A stretch of DNA of 64,000 nt from assembly GCF_000423565.1 (NCBI RefSeq), contig NZ_KE384036.1:248001-312000 (forward strand). Reading direction: 5' to 3'. The DNA comes from Runella zeae DSM 19591. Its GTDB lineage: Bacteria; Bacteroidota; Bacteroidia; Cytophagales; Spirosomataceae. This document shows, one piece after another, positions 62,960 to 64,000 of the stretch (its first letter is position 1; every line of letters begins with the position of its first letter). The translations under genes were made by a program, and so were the position numbers. The notes under the pieces were generated by a model. It did not search any database, had not been told where the DNA came from, and saw nothing but the letters and a program-made list of their open reading frames with translations.

Positions 62960-63763
62960 CTAGGGGTTTTCGAGCTCTTCCATTGCCACTTTGTATTGTG
63001 CTTCGGTCGGAACGCCGTGGTGCCATTTCAGTTCATTTTCCATAAAACTCACTCCTTTGCCTTTCACGGTATGCGCAATAATGGCACTGGGTTTATCTTT
63101 TTCGAAAGGCAAATCCGCAAAAACGTCTCTCAATGCCTGAATATCATGCCCATCTACGTGACGTACGGCCCACCCAAAACTTTCAAATTTTTTGTCGAGG
63201 GGTTCGGTATTACATACTTCGGTAGTAGGTGCTGTAATTTGCAGACCATTGAGGTCAACGATAGCACACAGATTATCTAACTTGTAATGCGCCGCCGACA
63301 ATGCCGCTTCCCAATTGGAACCTTCGGGCAGTTCGCCATCGCCCAAAAGTGTAAAAACACGGTAAGAAAGATCATCCATTTTGGCCGCCAAAGCCACGCC
63401 GGCACTGATAGGCAAGCCGTGTCCCAATGCACCGGTATTTTGCTCTACACCTTTGATTTTGCGCGTAGGATGTCCGATATAATGCGACTGGTATTGACAC
63501 AGCGTTTCTAGGTCAGATTCGGGAAAAAAGCCTTTGTCGGCCAATACCACATACAACGCTTCCACACAATGCCCCTTGCTCTGGATGTATCGGTCACGGT
63601 CAAAGGCATCCGCATTGGCGGGACTTACATTCAGTACTTCATTATAAAGCACATTCAGTATATCAATGCACGACAAAGACCCACCCGTATGCCCCGCCTT
63701 GGCCTTCAGAATATACTTCAGGATTTTGCGGCGGTATTCCCTCGATTTTAGTTCTAAATTCAT
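62960..63763 (-). CDS. Transketolase N-terminal subunit
   Basis: 267 residues. TPP-binding half: ILKAKAGHTGGSLSCIDIL, YIQSKGHCVEALYVVLADKG, the GDG motif LLGDGELPEGSNWEAALSAA, AIVDLNGLQITAPTTEV, and IIAHTVKGKGVSFMENELKW. Split transketolases are typical of sugar gene clusters as opposed to the single long Tkt of the pentose phosphate pathway. 91 nt upstream of the C-terminal subunit. Confidence 0.92.
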   Translation of the reverse strand: MNLELKSREYRRKILKYILKAKAGHTGGSLSCIDILNVLYNEVLNVSPANADAFDRDRYIQSKGHCVEALYVVLADKGFFPESDLETLCQYQSHYIGHPTRKIKGVEQNTGALGHGLPISAGVALAAKMDDLSYRVFTLLGDGELPEGSNWEAALSAAHYKLDNLCAIVDLNGLQITAPTTEVCNTEPLDKKFESFGWAVRHVDGHDIQALRDVFADLPFEKDKPSAIIAHTVKGKGVSFMENELKWHHGVPTEAQYKVAMEELENP

Positions 63764-63783
63764 CTCCTAGTATTTGTTGAGCA

Positions 63784-64000
63784 CTAATGGTGATACACTT
63801 CCCAACCCATGTAGTTTTCAAAGGCCTCTTTCAAAATATGGGCCGTTTTGGAAGCATTCATCACTACGTGGTGCTCAAAGCCATTGCGACACACATACTG
63901 CATTAATCCTTGTAAATCAGGGATTTTCGCCACCGCTCGATTTCCAAAAGTGCGAAGCTCGTCATCGGTCAACATCCCTTCTCCTATATAAGCTTTCATA
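63784..64000 (-). CDS. Fucose/arabinose isomerase-type protein, C-terminal part
   Basis: The frame enters from the right edge, so only the last 72 residues are seen. KAYIGEGMLTDDELRTFGNR, AKIPDLQGLMQYVCRNGFEHH and LKEAFENYMGWEVYHH are the C-terminal end of an L-fucose/L-arabinose isomerase family protein (the GFEHH and GWEVY stretches are characteristic). A ketol isomerase would convert the imported aldose to the ketose used by the kinase and transketolase. 20 nt upstream of the transketolase gene. Confidence 0.75.
   Translation of the reverse strand, partial: MKAYIGEGMLTDDELRTFGNRAVAKIPDLQGLMQYVCRNGFEHHVVMNASKTAHILKEAFENYMGWEVYHH

Noticed and set aside
1-64000. rRNA, tRNA, CRISPR arrays or insertion sequences
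   Set aside because: None recognised by eye; a dedicated tRNA/IS search would be needed to exclude small or degenerate ones.

Overview
The window looks like a chromosomal segment of a Bacteroidota member, probably order Cytophagales (Runella/Spirosoma-like; this placement is inference from protein style). Signs are the candidate promoters of the TAnnTTTG type, the absence of obvious Shine-Dalgarno sites, TonB proteins carrying the (R/N)xAYGAYDLR anchor, SusC/TonB-type energy transduction genes, the parA-parB-DUF5683-dapB-lepB order, and many tight palindromes with 1-3 nt loops at gene ends. I recognised no rRNA, tRNA, CRISPR array or intact insertion sequence.

Layout. 1-1935: a truncated PepSY membrane protein and a Tat-exported alkaline phosphatase interrupted internally by a G10 homopolymer. 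2351-9713: a type I restriction-modification operon (hsdM, a DUF1016/YhcG nuclease, hsdS, a GxxExxY nuclease-fold protein, hsdR), all on the minus strand. hsdS is split between its two target recognition domains by a G7 tract; hsdM has lost its first codons at a junction with the 3' end of a cytochrome gene; the GxxExxY gene is bracketed by intercistronic repeats. 9680-12489: two polytopic membrane proteins with cytochrome c heads (CydA-like plus partner). 12605-18939: a copper/MauG-type module in which MbnP-like, MbnH-like and small membrane-protein genes are tandemly duplicated, with an outer membrane protein carrying a CDVCGCG motif. 19097-21656: a PadR regulator, a TonB-anchor fusion protein, TonB, and a second TonB-C domain protein. 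21707-31499: barrel protein, YHS protein, LytS/LytTR two-component pair, lipoprotein, GMC dehydrogenase with its small subunit, DinB protein, amino-acid permease, RadC. 31562-36302: glycosyltransferase, acetyltransferase, PaaE-like reductase, IscA-type protein, AldO-like alditol oxidase.

36653-41150 is a core block: parA, parB, DUF5683, dapB, lepB. 41295-53194 holds an AAA/DUF4143 ATPase, OmpA protein, SbcCD nuclease, a fused SerB-SerA serine biosynthesis enzyme, a GT-C type membrane protein, ispE and a lone haem-copper oxidase subunit III. 53204-64000 is a single-direction sugar operon: fucose/arabinose-isomerase-type protein (cut by the window end), split transketolase, DUF1593/Sde182 hydrolase, RbsB, DUF2291 protein, RbsA, RbsC, FGGY kinase and a GntR sensor-regulator. 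Together these suggest uptake, isomerisation, phosphorylation and transketolase cleavage of an unusual pentose or related sugar.

The points most worth attention are the apparently phase-variable hsdS (G7) and alkaline phosphatase (G10), the microhomology junction that decapitates hsdM and puts the RM operon behind a cytochrome operon, the repeat-bracketed GxxExxY cassette, and the duplicated MbnP/MbnH module in which one small-protein copy has swapped its cysteines for histidine/glycine.
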